From Candidatus Phaeomarinobacter ectocarpi (GTDB lineage: Bacteria; Pseudomonadota; Alphaproteobacteria; CGMCC-115125): a DNA stretch of 64,000 bases. The notes under the pieces were generated by a model that saw only the letters and a list, made by a program, of their open reading frames with translations, made no database searches and was not told where the DNA came from. This document shows, piece after piece, positions 27,971-36,394 of this stretch (positions within the stretch are counted from its first letter, which is position 1; the number at the start of each line of letters is the position of its first letter). Location of the stretch: the NCBI RefSeq assembly GCF_000689395.1, contig NZ_HG966617.1, forward strand, positions 2,764,721 through 2,828,720. The letters run 5' to 3'. A program made the position numbers and the translations under genes.

Positions 27971-28098
27971 CCCCGGACTTGATCCGGGGCCTACTCGCAA
28001 AAGCGATTGGGCAGGGTGCTGACGGCTCATGCCAAGGGTGCCCGACGGGCACTAAAGCAAGCAGGAGAGAGAGTGGACCCTCCGGTCAAGCCGGAGGG
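27971..28098. repeat. Inverted pair of palindromes (REP/BIME-like)
   Basis: The first element (27971-27989) has arms CCCCGGA and TCCGGGG around CTTGA; the second (28078-28098) has arms CCCTCCGG and CCGGAGGG around TCAAG. GGCCTACTCGCA follows the first and GAGAGTGGA precedes the second, exactly as in the pair at 394-519. With 28138-28213 it occupies most of the 352-base gap between metW and the PII gene, which holds no gene. Confidence 0.85.
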
Positions 28099-28137
28099 AT
28101 ACGGAAAAGAGGGCGAAGCCCAATCCCCTCTTGCGCC

Positions 28138-28213
28138 ATTGTCCGGCTTGACCGGACAATCCACGCCACTGGTGCGGGGTCAGCGATTGGATCCCCCGGT
28201 CAAGCCGTGGGAT
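28138..28213. repeat. Inverted pair of palindromes (REP/BIME-like)
   Basis: The first element (28138-28160) has arms ATTGTCCGG and CCGGACAAT around CTTGA; the second (28191-28213) has arms ATCCCCCGG and CCGTGGGAT around TCAAG, one mismatch. The same two arm types are paired at 20923-21025, with similar flank GGGATGGCG on the outer side. This is the fourth copy of the composite layout in the window. Confidence 0.85.
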
Positions 28214-28300
28214 GGCGGTTGGGTGTGCACAGACCTTGTCGACCCACAGGAGTGCTCGAGCCCTCGCAAGGCGACCCGACCCGTTTACCGGCAGGCGGTG

Positions 28301-28645
28301 TTAGCCTGCGATGGCTTCCGCGCCGGTTTCACCGGTGCGAATACGCATGGCGGCCTGGAGATCGCTGATGAAGATCTTGCCGTCACCGATCTTGCCTGTC
28401 TTGGCCGCACCGGCAATGGCGTCTGCTACCTTGTCTGCCATGGCATCGTCGCACGCCACATCGACACGTACCTTCGGCACGAGCTGCACCACATATTCAG
28501 CGCCACGGTAAATCTCGGTCTGGCCTTTCTGGCGGCCATAGCCCTTCACCTCTGTGACGGTCAGACCCTGAATGCCAATGCCGGACATGGCCGTCAGAAC
28601 TTCGTCGATCCGTGATGGTTTGATAATTGCTGTGACCATGCGCAT
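28301..28645 (-). CDS. PII nitrogen regulatory protein
   Basis: 114 residues. With ATG 28645 (AGGGGAG ten bases upstream) the uridylylated T-loop tyrosine falls exactly at position 51 (YRGAEY), as in E. coli GlnB, which supports the start. Other marks are TEVKGYGRQKGQTE and GDGKIFI. PII proteins sense 2-oxoglutarate, ATP and glutamine and control nitrogen targets. No amtB, glnA or nadE lies beside it, so GlnB or GlnK cannot be chosen. It sits between a repeat cluster and a methyltransferase gene. Confidence 0.93.
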   Translation of the reverse strand: MRMVTAIIKPSRIDEVLTAMSGIGIQGLTVTEVKGYGRQKGQTEIYRGAEYVVQLVPKVRVDVACDDAMADKVADAIAGAAKTGKIGDGKIFISDLQAAMRIRTGETGAEAIAG

Positions 28646-28762
28646 GGCTGTGTGCTCCCCTAAAGGCTGTTTCCTGACCGGCTCCATGTTTGCAGTGACA
28701 TGCCCGGCATTCTTTTTCAGCCAATAGCCTAAGCGCGGGCGCGAAACCGGGCAAGCACCCGA

Positions 28763-29524
28763 TCACTCGTCATCCGCAGCATCCATCCATAGATCGCGGG
28801 CAGGTGCCGGCGCGCGCACCGGCGCCACCAAAGGTAGGCGGCGGCGGGCCCGTTCGCGATGGCCCGTTGGGGCATAGATCTGCTTGGTGGCTTCCACCAG
28901 AATCACACCGGAAAAACGAGGCCACAGCGTCGCCCCCAATCGCTCCCACGCAATCGCTGACCGCAAAAACATCCGCCAGCCGACAGGCGGCATGTAAAGC
29001 GCCGACGACCATTCAACCGGCGTGAACATGGCATTGCGCAACAGCGACACAAGCTGCCCGCGCGAGAATGGCTGGCCGCTCCCAAAGGGTGACCCCTCCC
29101 CGCGTGCCCACATGCCCCGTCGGTTCGGCGCGACAATCAGGATCCGCCCACCCGGGGCAAGCACGCGCCACGCTTCGCGCAACGCAGGCCGCAGCTGGTC
29201 CGCCCCTTCCAGATGATGCACCAGCAACAACCGGTCTACGGAGGAATCCGATAGCGGCAGGCAGACTTCGTCCACCAGCCCCGTCAGGAATTTCCCATCC
29301 CTCGGCCAGTGCAGGACACCCTGCTGCGCAGGCATCAAGGCCGCCACGCGTGTTGCCTCATCACGGAACATGCCCAGAAAGGGCGTCGCATAGCCCAGAC
29401 CAACAACGCTCATGCCGGCGACATTGGGCCAGCACGCCCGCACGGCCCGACCCACAAGCCGCCGCGCAACACGCCCAAGCGGCCGCCCGTAAAAGTCTCG
29501 CAAATCAACGACATCCAGATGCAT
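28763..29524 (-). CDS. Class I SAM-dependent methyltransferase
   Basis: 253 residues. The middle has a methyltransferase-11-like pattern: MSVVGLGYATPFLG (degenerate SAM motif I), LPLSDSSVDRLLLVHHLEGAD, and LREAWRVLAPGGRILIVAPNRRGMWAR in pieces. The short N-terminal YGRPLGRVARRLV is typical of an alphaproteobacterial group often encoded beside gloB, and gloB is 660 bases away on the other strand. The substrate is unknown. The Arg/Pro-rich tail is probably disordered. Confidence 0.82.
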   Translation of the reverse strand: MHLDVVDLRDFYGRPLGRVARRLVGRAVRACWPNVAGMSVVGLGYATPFLGMFRDEATRVAALMPAQQGVLHWPRDGKFLTGLVDEVCLPLSDSSVDRLLLVHHLEGADQLRPALREAWRVLAPGGRILIVAPNRRGMWARGEGSPFGSGQPFSRGQLVSLLRNAMFTPVEWSSALYMPPVGWRMFLRSAIAWERLGATLWPRFSGVILVEATKQIYAPTGHRERARRRLPLVAPVRAPAPARDLWMDAADDE

Positions 29525-29661
29525 GAGCCCATGCTAGCAGCAAGATGTTACGGGGTCTTTGATGATCAACCGGCCTGCGCACCCAATCCTGCAATACCTG
29601 TAAATTGTGTGTGGCAATTTGCCGGGTCGCGGTCCGTCGTCACCTGTTGGACGCTAACTGA

Positions 29662-30096
29662 ATGATGATTGCATACCCGCTCATGTCGCTGCTCATCCTG
29701 ATTGGCCTCATCCACGCCTATTGGGGGCTGGGTGGCCGGTGGCCCGGTACCGACGACACAAGCTTTGTGGAACATGTGGTGGGGCGCACCAAAGACATGC
29801 AGCCGCCTACACCCCTGGCCTGCTTTGGGGTATCGGCAGCACTTGTCATAGCCGCCTGCCTGGTCGCTATAAAGGCTGGAGGTATCTCAAATGCCTCAGT
29901 GCCGCCCATCGCCATTGATGTGGCTTTTTGGGGTGCCGCATCGGTCTTTGCACTGCGCGGCGTCGCGGGATACATCCCCGTGGCCATGGCCTATGCCCGC
30001 GACACGCCCTTCCATCGCCTCAACCGACTGTATTACTCGCCCCTGTGCCTCATCATCGCAGCGGGATTTGCACAGATCGGCTTCAGCGCCAATTGA
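29662..30096 (+). CDS. DUF3995 membrane protein
   Basis: 144 residues with about four membrane helices. MSLLILIGLIHAYWGLGGRWPG at the start, and YIPVAMAYARDTPFHRLNRLYYSPLCL near the end (given in parts), are the DUF3995 pattern. The family is of unknown function. There are two adjacent ATGs at 29662 and 29665. It lies divergent from the methyltransferase gene and 87 bases before gloB. Confidence 0.8.
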   Translation: MMIAYPLMSLLILIGLIHAYWGLGGRWPGTDDTSFVEHVVGRTKDMQPPTPLACFGVSAALVIAACLVAIKAGGISNASVPPIAIDVAFWGAASVFALRGVAGYIPVAMAYARDTPFHRLNRLYYSPLCLIIAAGFAQIGFSAN

Positions 30097-30183
30097 ACCG
30101 CGTGACCACGCGTCCTAGTGTGCAGTCTAAGCCCCAATTACCCGGTCCCCGCACCCCGACCCCAGCATACGACGGAGCGTCAG

Positions 30184-30954
30184 ATGTCCGATCTCATCGT
30201 CCACCAGATCCCCTGCCTCAGTGACAATTACGGCTATCTGCTGCACTCACAGAAAACCGGTGAAACAGCCACCATCGACACGCCGGAAGTAGAACCCATT
30301 CTCAAGGCGCTGGACGAAAAAGGCTGGCGGCTGACCCATATCCTCAACACCCACCACCATTTCGACCACGCTGGCGGCAACCGAGAAATCAAGACCCGCA
30401 CCGGCTGCACGGTCATTGGCCCCAAGGACGAAGCCGACAAGATCCCCGGCATTGATCGCGCGGTAGGCGATGGGGACACGGTCGAATTCGGCGGCGGTGT
30501 GGCGCAGGTGCTCGGCGTTCCCGGGCACACCGCAGGCCACATTGCCTTTAGCTTTCCCGATGAAAAGATCGCCTTCGTCGGTGACACGTTGTTCGCCCTT
30601 GGTTGCGGCCGTCTGTTTGAAGGCACGCCTCAGCAGATGTGGACCAGCCTGCAAAAGCTGATAGCGCTTCCTGATGAGACCATCGTCTATTGCGCCCACG
30701 AATACACGCAGGCCAATGCAAAGTTCGCGCTCTCCGTCGAACCGGACAATGCCGACCTTCAGGCCCGCTCCCGTGAGATTGATGAGCTGCGCCGCAAGGG
30801 CACGCCAACGGTTCCCACCACCATCGGCCTTGAGAAAGCCACCAACCCGTTCCTGCGGCCCGCCAGCGATGACCTGCAGCGCACCATCGGCCTGGAAGGC
30901 GCCAACCTTGTGGATGTCTTCGCCAAAACCCGTGAACTCAAAGACAATTTCTAA
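30184..30954 (+). CDS. gloB: Hydroxyacylglutathione hydrolase (glyoxalase II)
   Basis: 256 residues from ATG 30184, which has GGAG ahead; the frame extends to 30118 without support. A metallo-beta-lactamase fold: NTHHHFDHAGGN is the THxHxDH metal site, GHTAGHIAF gives a further His, VGDTLFALGCGRLFEG the bridging Asp, and CAHEYTQANAKFA is glyoxalase-II specific. The C-terminal NPFLRP motif binds glutathione. It releases D-lactate and glutathione from S-lactoylglutathione. Confidence 0.96.
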   Translation: MSDLIVHQIPCLSDNYGYLLHSQKTGETATIDTPEVEPILKALDEKGWRLTHILNTHHHFDHAGGNREIKTRTGCTVIGPKDEADKIPGIDRAVGDGDTVEFGGGVAQVLGVPGHTAGHIAFSFPDEKIAFVGDTLFALGCGRLFEGTPQQMWTSLQKLIALPDETIVYCAHEYTQANAKFALSVEPDNADLQARSREIDELRRKGTPTVPTTIGLEKATNPFLRPASDDLQRTIGLEGANLVDVFAKTRELKDNF

Positions 30955-30971
30955 GGGCGACGCACACCTCC

Positions 30972-31409
30972 ATGGACGCCAAGAGCATTATCGCCACCCT
31001 TGATCTCAAGCCCCATCCAGAAGGCGGCTATTTCAAGGAAACGTTTCGCGATCCCGCTGGCGGCGACCGCGGCCACTCCACCGCCATCTACTACCTACTC
31101 GAGGCAGGCGATCTTTCGCACTGGCATCGCGTGCTGGATGCGGTCGAGGTCTGGCACTGGTACGCCGGCGGCCCGCTGGCGTTGACCCTGTCGCCAGACG
31201 GTCACGACGCGGAAGCGTTTCGCCTTGGCCCCGAACTCACCGCAGGCCAGCGCCCGCAGGTGATTGTGCCCGCCGGCCACTGGCAAACCGCTGAAAGCCT
31301 TGGCGAATGGACCCTGTGCGGCTGCACGGTTGCACCGGGCTTTGAGTTTGCAACTTTCGAGATGGCTCCCGCTGACTGGCGCCCAACCCCGCGCCCTCAG
31401 GGCCGCTGA
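30972..31409 (+). CDS. Cupin_5 (DUF985) family protein
   Basis: 145 residues. LKPHPEGGYFKETFRD at the start and AIYYLLEAGDLSHWHRVLDAVEVWHWYAG in pieces are the DUF985 cupin pattern, with the His residues of SHWH and WHWY placed to bind metal or ligand. VPAGHWQTAES and LCGCTVAPGFEF are also conserved. The activity is unknown. It is 17 bases after gloB and probably in the same transcript. Confidence 0.88.
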   Translation: MDAKSIIATLDLKPHPEGGYFKETFRDPAGGDRGHSTAIYYLLEAGDLSHWHRVLDAVEVWHWYAGGPLALTLSPDGHDAEAFRLGPELTAGQRPQVIVPAGHWQTAESLGEWTLCGCTVAPGFEFATFEMAPADWRPTPRPQGR

Positions 31410-31500
31410 ACACACCGGCAACGCCACAGTTAACCTTGGCGACTCACACCTTCGATCCTGATGCGCTATAGTGTGCGTGGGGATTTGGGGGCGCTTACTC

Positions 31501-32523
31501 ATGTTTAATAAGCTTCTGCTGCGTGCTGCACTTGTTGCAGCACCGTTTGCTGCGGTCTTTTTGCCGGCGCTCGCCACGGCTGCGCCCTTGCAAGCGCCCA
31601 CAGGCATCAACTGCCCTCACAACCCCAATGCCATGGGCAGCGCCCGCACCATTGAGGTGGATACGCGCGGTGGCCCCGACATCGGCACCATGCAATATGC
31701 CCGCACAGTCCCGGTCGGACCCAAGGAGCTCGTGCTGACATTTGACGATGGTCCGAACCCGGATCATACGCCAAAGATTCTGGACGCCCTCGACAGGCAT
31801 TGCATCAAGGCAACGTTCTTCATGGTCGGCCGCTACGCCAAGCTGCGCCCGGACCTCGTGCAGGAAGTCTGGCGGCGCGGCCACACGGTTGCGAGCCACA
31901 CCTGGTCACATCCGATCCTGTCCAAGATGTCCTACTACAACAGCGTCCGGCAGATTGATCGCGGTGTGAATGCCATCGAAACTGCGCTGGCAGGCACGAC
32001 CGATGCAAACGGTATCGCAGCTGACGTTGCACCATTCTTCCGGTTCCCCGGTCTCAATCACACCAAGCGCCTGCGCAACTATCTCAGCAAAAAGAATGTG
32101 GCAATCTTCTCCTGTGACATCGGCACAGATGACTGGCGCCGCATTTCGCCGCGCACGCTGTACAAACGCGCCCTGCGGATGATTGCGTCCAAAGGATCCG
32201 GCGTGGTGATCTTCCACGATACCCACTACCGCACATCCTACATGTTGCCGCAGATCCTCGATGAACTGGCACGCCGCGGCTACACGACCGTTCACATGGT
32301 ACCCAAGGGGGATGCCCGGCACATGGCGGCTGTGGCCCGTCAATCTCAGGTTCAGGCAGAGCTTGCTATTGAACCGACCATCCCAATGCCGTTAGCACAG
32401 GGACGCTCAGGCAGCCCTATTGGGTCAGAGCCAACTGGGCCAGAGCCAACTGGGCCTGAGCCAACTGCGCCTGAAAGTGTCGCCGAAGCATCACACTCCC
32501 TGCGGCCGACTGTGGCAAACTAA
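31501..32523 (+). CDS. Secreted polysaccharide deacetylase (NodB domain)
   Basis: 340 residues from ATG 31501; an in-frame ATG at 31471 is less likely because the signal peptide would then be off-centre. The signal peptide (to about ATAAP) is followed by a NodB domain: LTFDDGPNPDHTPK with the metal Asp, TFFMVGRYA, SHTWSHPILSKM with two metal His, and VIFHDTHYRT. It should remove N-acetyl groups from a periplasmic or surface glycan. The C-terminal tail carries a 15-base tandem repeat at 32421-32475, giving Glu-Pro-Thr-Gly repeats. Confidence 0.9.
   Translation: MFNKLLLRAALVAAPFAAVFLPALATAAPLQAPTGINCPHNPNAMGSARTIEVDTRGGPDIGTMQYARTVPVGPKELVLTFDDGPNPDHTPKILDALDRHCIKATFFMVGRYAKLRPDLVQEVWRRGHTVASHTWSHPILSKMSYYNSVRQIDRGVNAIETALAGTTDANGIAADVAPFFRFPGLNHTKRLRNYLSKKNVAIFSCDIGTDDWRRISPRTLYKRALRMIASKGSGVVIFHDTHYRTSYMLPQILDELARRGYTTVHMVPKGDARHMAAVARQSQVQAELAIEPTIPMPLAQGRSGSPIGSEPTGPEPTGPEPTAPESVAEASHSLRPTVAN
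32421..32475 (+). repeat. 15-base tandem repeat inside the deacetylase tail
   Basis: The unit is close to TGGGCCAGAGCCAAC, present three times with a partial fourth, in frame, giving repeated Gly-Pro-Glu-Pro-Thr. Unit length is a multiple of three so copy change would not break the frame. Likely a flexible tail. Confidence 0.85.
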
Positions 32524-32552
32524 CCTCCGGACACCTCTTGAAGAGCAGCACC

Positions 32553-33218
32553 ATGACCACACGGCGTACCTTCCTGAAATCCTCCGCAGCTGCGGCCGTC
32601 GCCACCACAACGCTTGTGGCAGCGCCCGCCATCCTGCGCGCAGAAGCGCCCTACAAGCGCACACTGCGCATGCAGAGCCTCAACTCAGGCGAGAAACTCA
32701 CAACGACCTACTGGGCCGACGGCGAGTATCAAAAAGGTGCCTTCCAGCGCATTTCCTGGTTCATGCGCGACCTACGCACCAACACCACGACTGACATGTC
32801 GCCAGCCCTGATGGATCTCCTGTGGGACATTGACCAACTGACGTCGTCGTCCAAACCCATCTACACAATGTCGGCCTACCGCTCCGAGCGCACCAATGCG
32901 TGGCTGGCTGCCCGGTCTACGTCCGTTGATCCCGGCTCTTTCCACCGACTTGGGATGGCCATCGACATCACTCAGGAATTTGGTGATCCGCACGCGGTCT
33001 ATCGCGCCGCCCGCGAACTCAACCGTGGCGGCGCTGGCTACTACCCCACACGCACCCCCTATGTGCATGTGGATGTTGGACCCGTGGACAGCTGGGTGCA
33101 CCCGGCAATCGGACGCCGTGATCGCGATGCTGAGTACGAAGCGCAAATTGCTGCGGAAAAAGCAGCCGATGCACCTGCCGAAATGCCACCAGAAACGACA
33201 GACAGCTCCAATTCGTAA
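32553..33218 (+). CDS. Tat-exported DUF882 (YcbK-like) M15-type peptidase-like protein
   Basis: 221 residues from ATG 32553; a TTG at 32538 is less likely. MTTRRTFLKSSAAAAVATTT is a twin-arginine signal. The domain has SAYRSERTNAW, SFHRLGMAIDIT and YVHVDVGPVDSWV, which supply the His and Asp zinc ligands of the peptidase M15/DUF882 group, related to murein D,D- or L,D-endopeptidases. It should act on peptidoglycan in the periplasm. It follows the deacetylase gene after 29 bases. Confidence 0.88.
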   Translation: MTTRRTFLKSSAAAAVATTTLVAAPAILRAEAPYKRTLRMQSLNSGEKLTTTYWADGEYQKGAFQRISWFMRDLRTNTTTDMSPALMDLLWDIDQLTSSSKPIYTMSAYRSERTNAWLAARSTSVDPGSFHRLGMAIDITQEFGDPHAVYRAARELNRGGAGYYPTRTPYVHVDVGPVDSWVHPAIGRRDRDAEYEAQIAAEKAADAPAEMPPETTDSSNS

Positions 33219-33248
33219 TCTGACCGGTGGCGCCCGCCGGATTGGCAG

Positions 33249-33275
33249 AAAACCGCAGATTTCAGTCGGTTTTTT
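33249..33275 (+). terminator. Possible terminator after the DUF882 gene
   Basis: AAAACCG pairs with CGGTTTT across 11 bases and is followed by further T. The stem is short and AT-rich at its base, so termination is possible but not certain. Confidence 0.4.
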
Positions 33276-33344
33276 GGGATATTGCCCGTGCCGGATGCAA
33301 ACCCTTCTCGCAAACGCAGCAAATTGACGTCGCGTTCCTCGCAA

Positions 33345-33365
33345 CTGCACTTGCGCATTGCAGCA
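33345..33365 (+). promoter_or_regulatory. Candidate PhaR autoregulatory site
   Basis: A stretch rich in TGC and GCA steps, starting CTGCACTTGCGCA and ending GCAGCA, lies about 105 bases before phaR. PhaR of Paracoccus is known to bind TGC/GCA-type sequences upstream of phaP and phaR. The site here is inferred by similarity and context only. Confidence 0.25.
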
Positions 33366-33470
33366 TGGCTACGCGAGAATGTGCCTTCTGGTTAGGCAGA
33401 TCACGAGTCGATGGATCATCGCCCCGCTGCCAGCCCACCTCGTTCACCAAACCGACGGAAGCGTGACAAC

Positions 33471-34070
33471 GTGGCTAAGAAGCGGTCTTCCGGCAATGAG
33501 CCGATCACGATCAAGAAATACGCCAATCGCCGTCTCTACAACACGGCGACGTCCAGCTATGTGACGCTTGATCACCTGGCGGACATGGTGAAGCAGAATC
33601 AGGACTTCGTCGTTATTGACGCCAAGACCAGTGATGACATCACCCGGTCCGTCCTCACACAGATCATTTTTGAAGAAGAAGCCAAGGGCGGGCAGAACCT
33701 GCTTCCCATCCGCTTCATGCGCCAACTGATCAAATATTACGGCGACAGCCTGCAGGGCGTGGTTCCCGGCTTCCTGGAAATGAGCCTTGAGAATTTTGCC
33801 AAGGAACAGGAACGGGTGCGCAACCGCATCGCCAGCGCCGTTGGCGAGGATCGTGTAACAGCCATCGAAGAACAGGTGCGCGAGAACGTGGCAGCGCTTG
33901 AAAGCGCTGTGCGCAGCTTGAACCCGTTTGCACCGGCCGCGGAAGATGAAAAGCCTGCCGCGTCTGGCAAGGAAGAAACGGTGCCCGAGCAGGACGTCGC
34001 GGAAATGCAAAAGCAGATGGCCGCGATGCAAAAGCAGCTCGACGCCCTCACCGGGTCAAAAAAGAAATAG
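33471..34070 (+). CDS. phaR: Polyhydroxyalkanoate synthesis repressor PhaR
   Basis: 199 residues from GTG 33471; the frame extends to 33411 but homologues begin with the Lys-rich stretch here. The DNA-binding half is IKKYANRRLYNTATSSYVTL followed by VIDAKTSDDITRSVLTQII, the PHB/PHA accumulation regulator domain. LIKYYGDSLQGVVPGFLEMSLENFA is the second domain that senses PHA. The Lys/Gln-rich end is a coiled coil. It represses phasin and PHA genes when no granule is present. No phaC or phaP is in the window. Confidence 0.93.
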   Translation: MAKKRSSGNEPITIKKYANRRLYNTATSSYVTLDHLADMVKQNQDFVVIDAKTSDDITRSVLTQIIFEEEAKGGQNLLPIRFMRQLIKYYGDSLQGVVPGFLEMSLENFAKEQERVRNRIASAVGEDRVTAIEEQVRENVAALESAVRSLNPFAPAAEDEKPAASGKEETVPEQDVAEMQKQMAAMQKQLDALTGSKKK

Positions 34071-34079
34071 AATTAGCGC

Positions 34080-35966
34080 TTAAGCCGTTTCGAGGCTTGC
34101 CACATCGGTTTCCCATGGCGGCGTCAACACCGGCTCGCCAAGGAAGAACCCCTGCATGTACTCCACGCCATAGGCGCGCAGGAGTGTGACTTCATCTTCA
34201 TTGCCAACCCATTCCGCCACCACAGGCAGATTGAAGTTCTTGGCCAGATGAACCAGCGTTTGCACAAACAGCTGGTCGTCACGGCTGCGCACAAGGCCTT
34301 TGACGAAGGACCCGTCAATTTTGACCATGTCCACGTCCAGCGCCTTGAGGTTGCGGAACGACGTGTAGCCCGCGCCGAAATCATCAATCGCAACACGACA
34401 GCCCAGCTCACGCAGTTCACGGACGAACTTGGCGGATTCTTCCAATTCGTGCAGTGCCACCGTCTCGGTGATTTCCACGATGAGGCGCGTCGCAAGATCA
34501 CGGCGCGTCGCCACATAGCGACGGATGCTCTCCAGCCAGGTGCCGTCCATGGCTGTCATGCCGGAGACGTTGATCGCAAGTTCCGCCTGCGGGTAGTCCT
34601 CAAGCGTCTTGATCGCCATTTCCAGAACGCGCTGATCCACCAGACGGACAAGCCCCAGCTTCTCAGCTACAGGAATGAACTCGCCGGCAGATACCACTTC
34701 CCCGTCGGGACGCTTCATCCGCAGCAGGCACTCATGCAGATCAGCTTCGCCGGTCTTCGACGACACGATGGGCTGATAGGCAAGGCACAAGCGGTCTTCA
34801 TTGAGGGCTGACACAATCTGGTCAGCCAGCTCAACATTCCGGCGGCGACGGGATTCGCGCTGCTCGGACAACTGATAAATGCCATAGGCACCCCGGCGCG
34901 TGGCCTTGGCATTGTCGAGAACCTCCTCAGACCGTGACAAAGCTTCCGTCGCATTGCGGGCACACCGCGGAATGGCCACACAGCCAATCGAGACACTCGC
35001 GGACACGGGCCCAGAGCCCGTATCAATGACGGTTTCACGTACAGCCTGCATCAGGCGCTCTGCGGTATAGGCCATTTCAGCCTCCCCGCAATTGGTCAGA
35101 ATGATGCCGAACTTGTTGCCCGCCACACGTCCCAGCGTGTCGCTCTGGCGCAGCTGTGATTTCAGTCTCTGTGAGACGGCCACAATGACCTGATCCGCCA
35201 CATCAAATCCGTAGGCGTCATTGATGAGCGCCAGATTATCAATGCCCGCCATCATGAAGGCCGCATCGCGATCAAATCGTTCGCTATAGGCAATGGTCTG
35301 AGACAGCAGCTCGCGCAGGCGCGTGCGGTTCACATTGCCGGTCAGTTCGTCAAACCGGGCGAGATATCCCAGACGGCGTTCCTGATTTTTCCGTGCGGAA
35401 ATATTGCGAACGGTACCGACCACCCGGCCGGGACGTCCATTGTCACCCACAAACCAGGAACCACCATCTTCAATCCAGACGGGCTCACTTTGGCCGGGCA
35501 CGTTAATCGCGTATTCGCAGTCAAAAGCGACGCCGTCGCCGCGATCAGATTTGTCGCTGGTCATGACCGCGTCATAGCGCGACACGCCTGCATCAGGGTC
35601 CACCAGCCGCGCGTATGAGCGACCAGTAGAAACATGCTCAGATGTCAGCAGGGCGCGACCTTCAGAAGACCAGACAGCACTGACGCCTTCGCTCCACACA
35701 ATAGTGTCCGTGGCGATATCCCATTCATAGATGGCAATACCGGCAGCGCTCAGTGCCGTAGCTTGAAGATCATTCGCAAGACTCGCGGTGTCACGTGCAT
35801 CCCGCACCGACCCTTCGGTGGCAGATGTATTGACCGTCGCACTTCTTGCCTGATCAAACCCGTTGTTACGCATCGTCACGTGTACAGCCCCTGTCAACGC
35901 AGGCCCGCCACTCGAAGAACCATTCTGGTCCCTCAATCTTCGGGCAACATTTCGGAAAAGTGACAT
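34080..35966 (-). CDS. PAS-GGDEF-EAL protein: probable c-di-GMP phosphodiesterase with degenerate GGDEF
   Basis: 628 residues; start uncertain, with a further ATG at 35873. A PAS domain (about 70-190) is followed by a GGDEF domain whose active-site loop reads AGNKF, so it should not make c-di-GMP. The EAL domain looks intact though the motif reads ECL: the usual catalytic set is present in NVSG (Asn), EITE (Glu), DDFGAG (two Asp), MVKID (Lys), AEWV (Glu) and QGFF (Gln). It is therefore likely a phosphodiesterase lowering c-di-GMP. No membrane segment was seen. It converges on phaR with a nine-base gap. Confidence 0.92.
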   Translation of the reverse strand: MSLFRNVARRLRDQNGSSSGGPALTGAVHVTMRNNGFDQARSATVNTSATEGSVRDARDTASLANDLQATALSAAGIAIYEWDIATDTIVWSEGVSAVWSSEGRALLTSEHVSTGRSYARLVDPDAGVSRYDAVMTSDKSDRGDGVAFDCEYAINVPGQSEPVWIEDGGSWFVGDNGRPGRVVGTVRNISARKNQERRLGYLARFDELTGNVNRTRLRELLSQTIAYSERFDRDAAFMMAGIDNLALINDAYGFDVADQVIVAVSQRLKSQLRQSDTLGRVAGNKFGIILTNCGEAEMAYTAERLMQAVRETVIDTGSGPVSASVSIGCVAIPRCARNATEALSRSEEVLDNAKATRRGAYGIYQLSEQRESRRRRNVELADQIVSALNEDRLCLAYQPIVSSKTGEADLHECLLRMKRPDGEVVSAGEFIPVAEKLGLVRLVDQRVLEMAIKTLEDYPQAELAINVSGMTAMDGTWLESIRRYVATRRDLATRLIVEITETVALHELEESAKFVRELRELGCRVAIDDFGAGYTSFRNLKALDVDMVKIDGSFVKGLVRSRDDQLFVQTLVHLAKNFNLPVVAEWVGNEDEVTLLRAYGVEYMQGFFLGEPVLTPPWETDVASLETA

Positions 35967-36136
35967 GCAGCAATTAAAAAAGACGAAACAAGCTGCTCAT
36001 TTGACATGCTGTCATGACGGTTTTCGGCGGCCAGCACGCTGGCATCGTCCTTGCTCCTTAACGAGGTATGAGGATTGGCCGCACCAGATTTGTTCACTTG
36101 CCCCACCGCGTCAGCGCGGTCGCACATGCCCATGGC

Positions 36137-36373
36137 GTGAACACAAATCCGCAGAAAACAGCGACTTCAAAGCGCGCCGAAACCGAAGCTCAACCCAAGG
36201 CTCCCGCAGCACGCGTTCACAATGCGCGTGTCCTATGGCGGGAAGTCCCGGATTGGCACACTCTTCCAGGACATCCGGGTGCCGAAATGAACAAGAGCGC
36301 GCGGGCCTATGCGCGCGCAAATGATTTGCACGCAAAGCCTGTTTCAGGCCACCTTGCTGATCAGGTTGCCTGA
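36137..36373 (+). CDS. Doubtful small ORF
   Basis: Not recognised. A frame from GTG 36137 (or ATG 36068) would give a 78-residue basic protein ending GHLADQVA, in the 428-base gap between two divergently placed genes on the minus strand. It lacks a convincing ribosome site and its third-codon-position GC looks lower than that of neighbours. It may be chance. The rest of the gap (35967-36136) is AT-richer and must hold the promoter of the GGDEF/EAL gene. Confidence 0.25.
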   Translation: MNTNPQKTATSKRAETEAQPKAPAARVHNARVLWREVPDWHTLPGHPGAEMNKSARAYARANDLHAKPVSGHLADQVA

Positions 36374-36394
36374 TCCACAGGCCACCTCACACCC

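Noticed and set aside
27949..28300. CRISPR array suggested by several repeats close together
   Set aside because: The repeats are palindromes in opposite orientations with unequal spacing and different arms, not direct repeats with uniform spacers; no cas gene.
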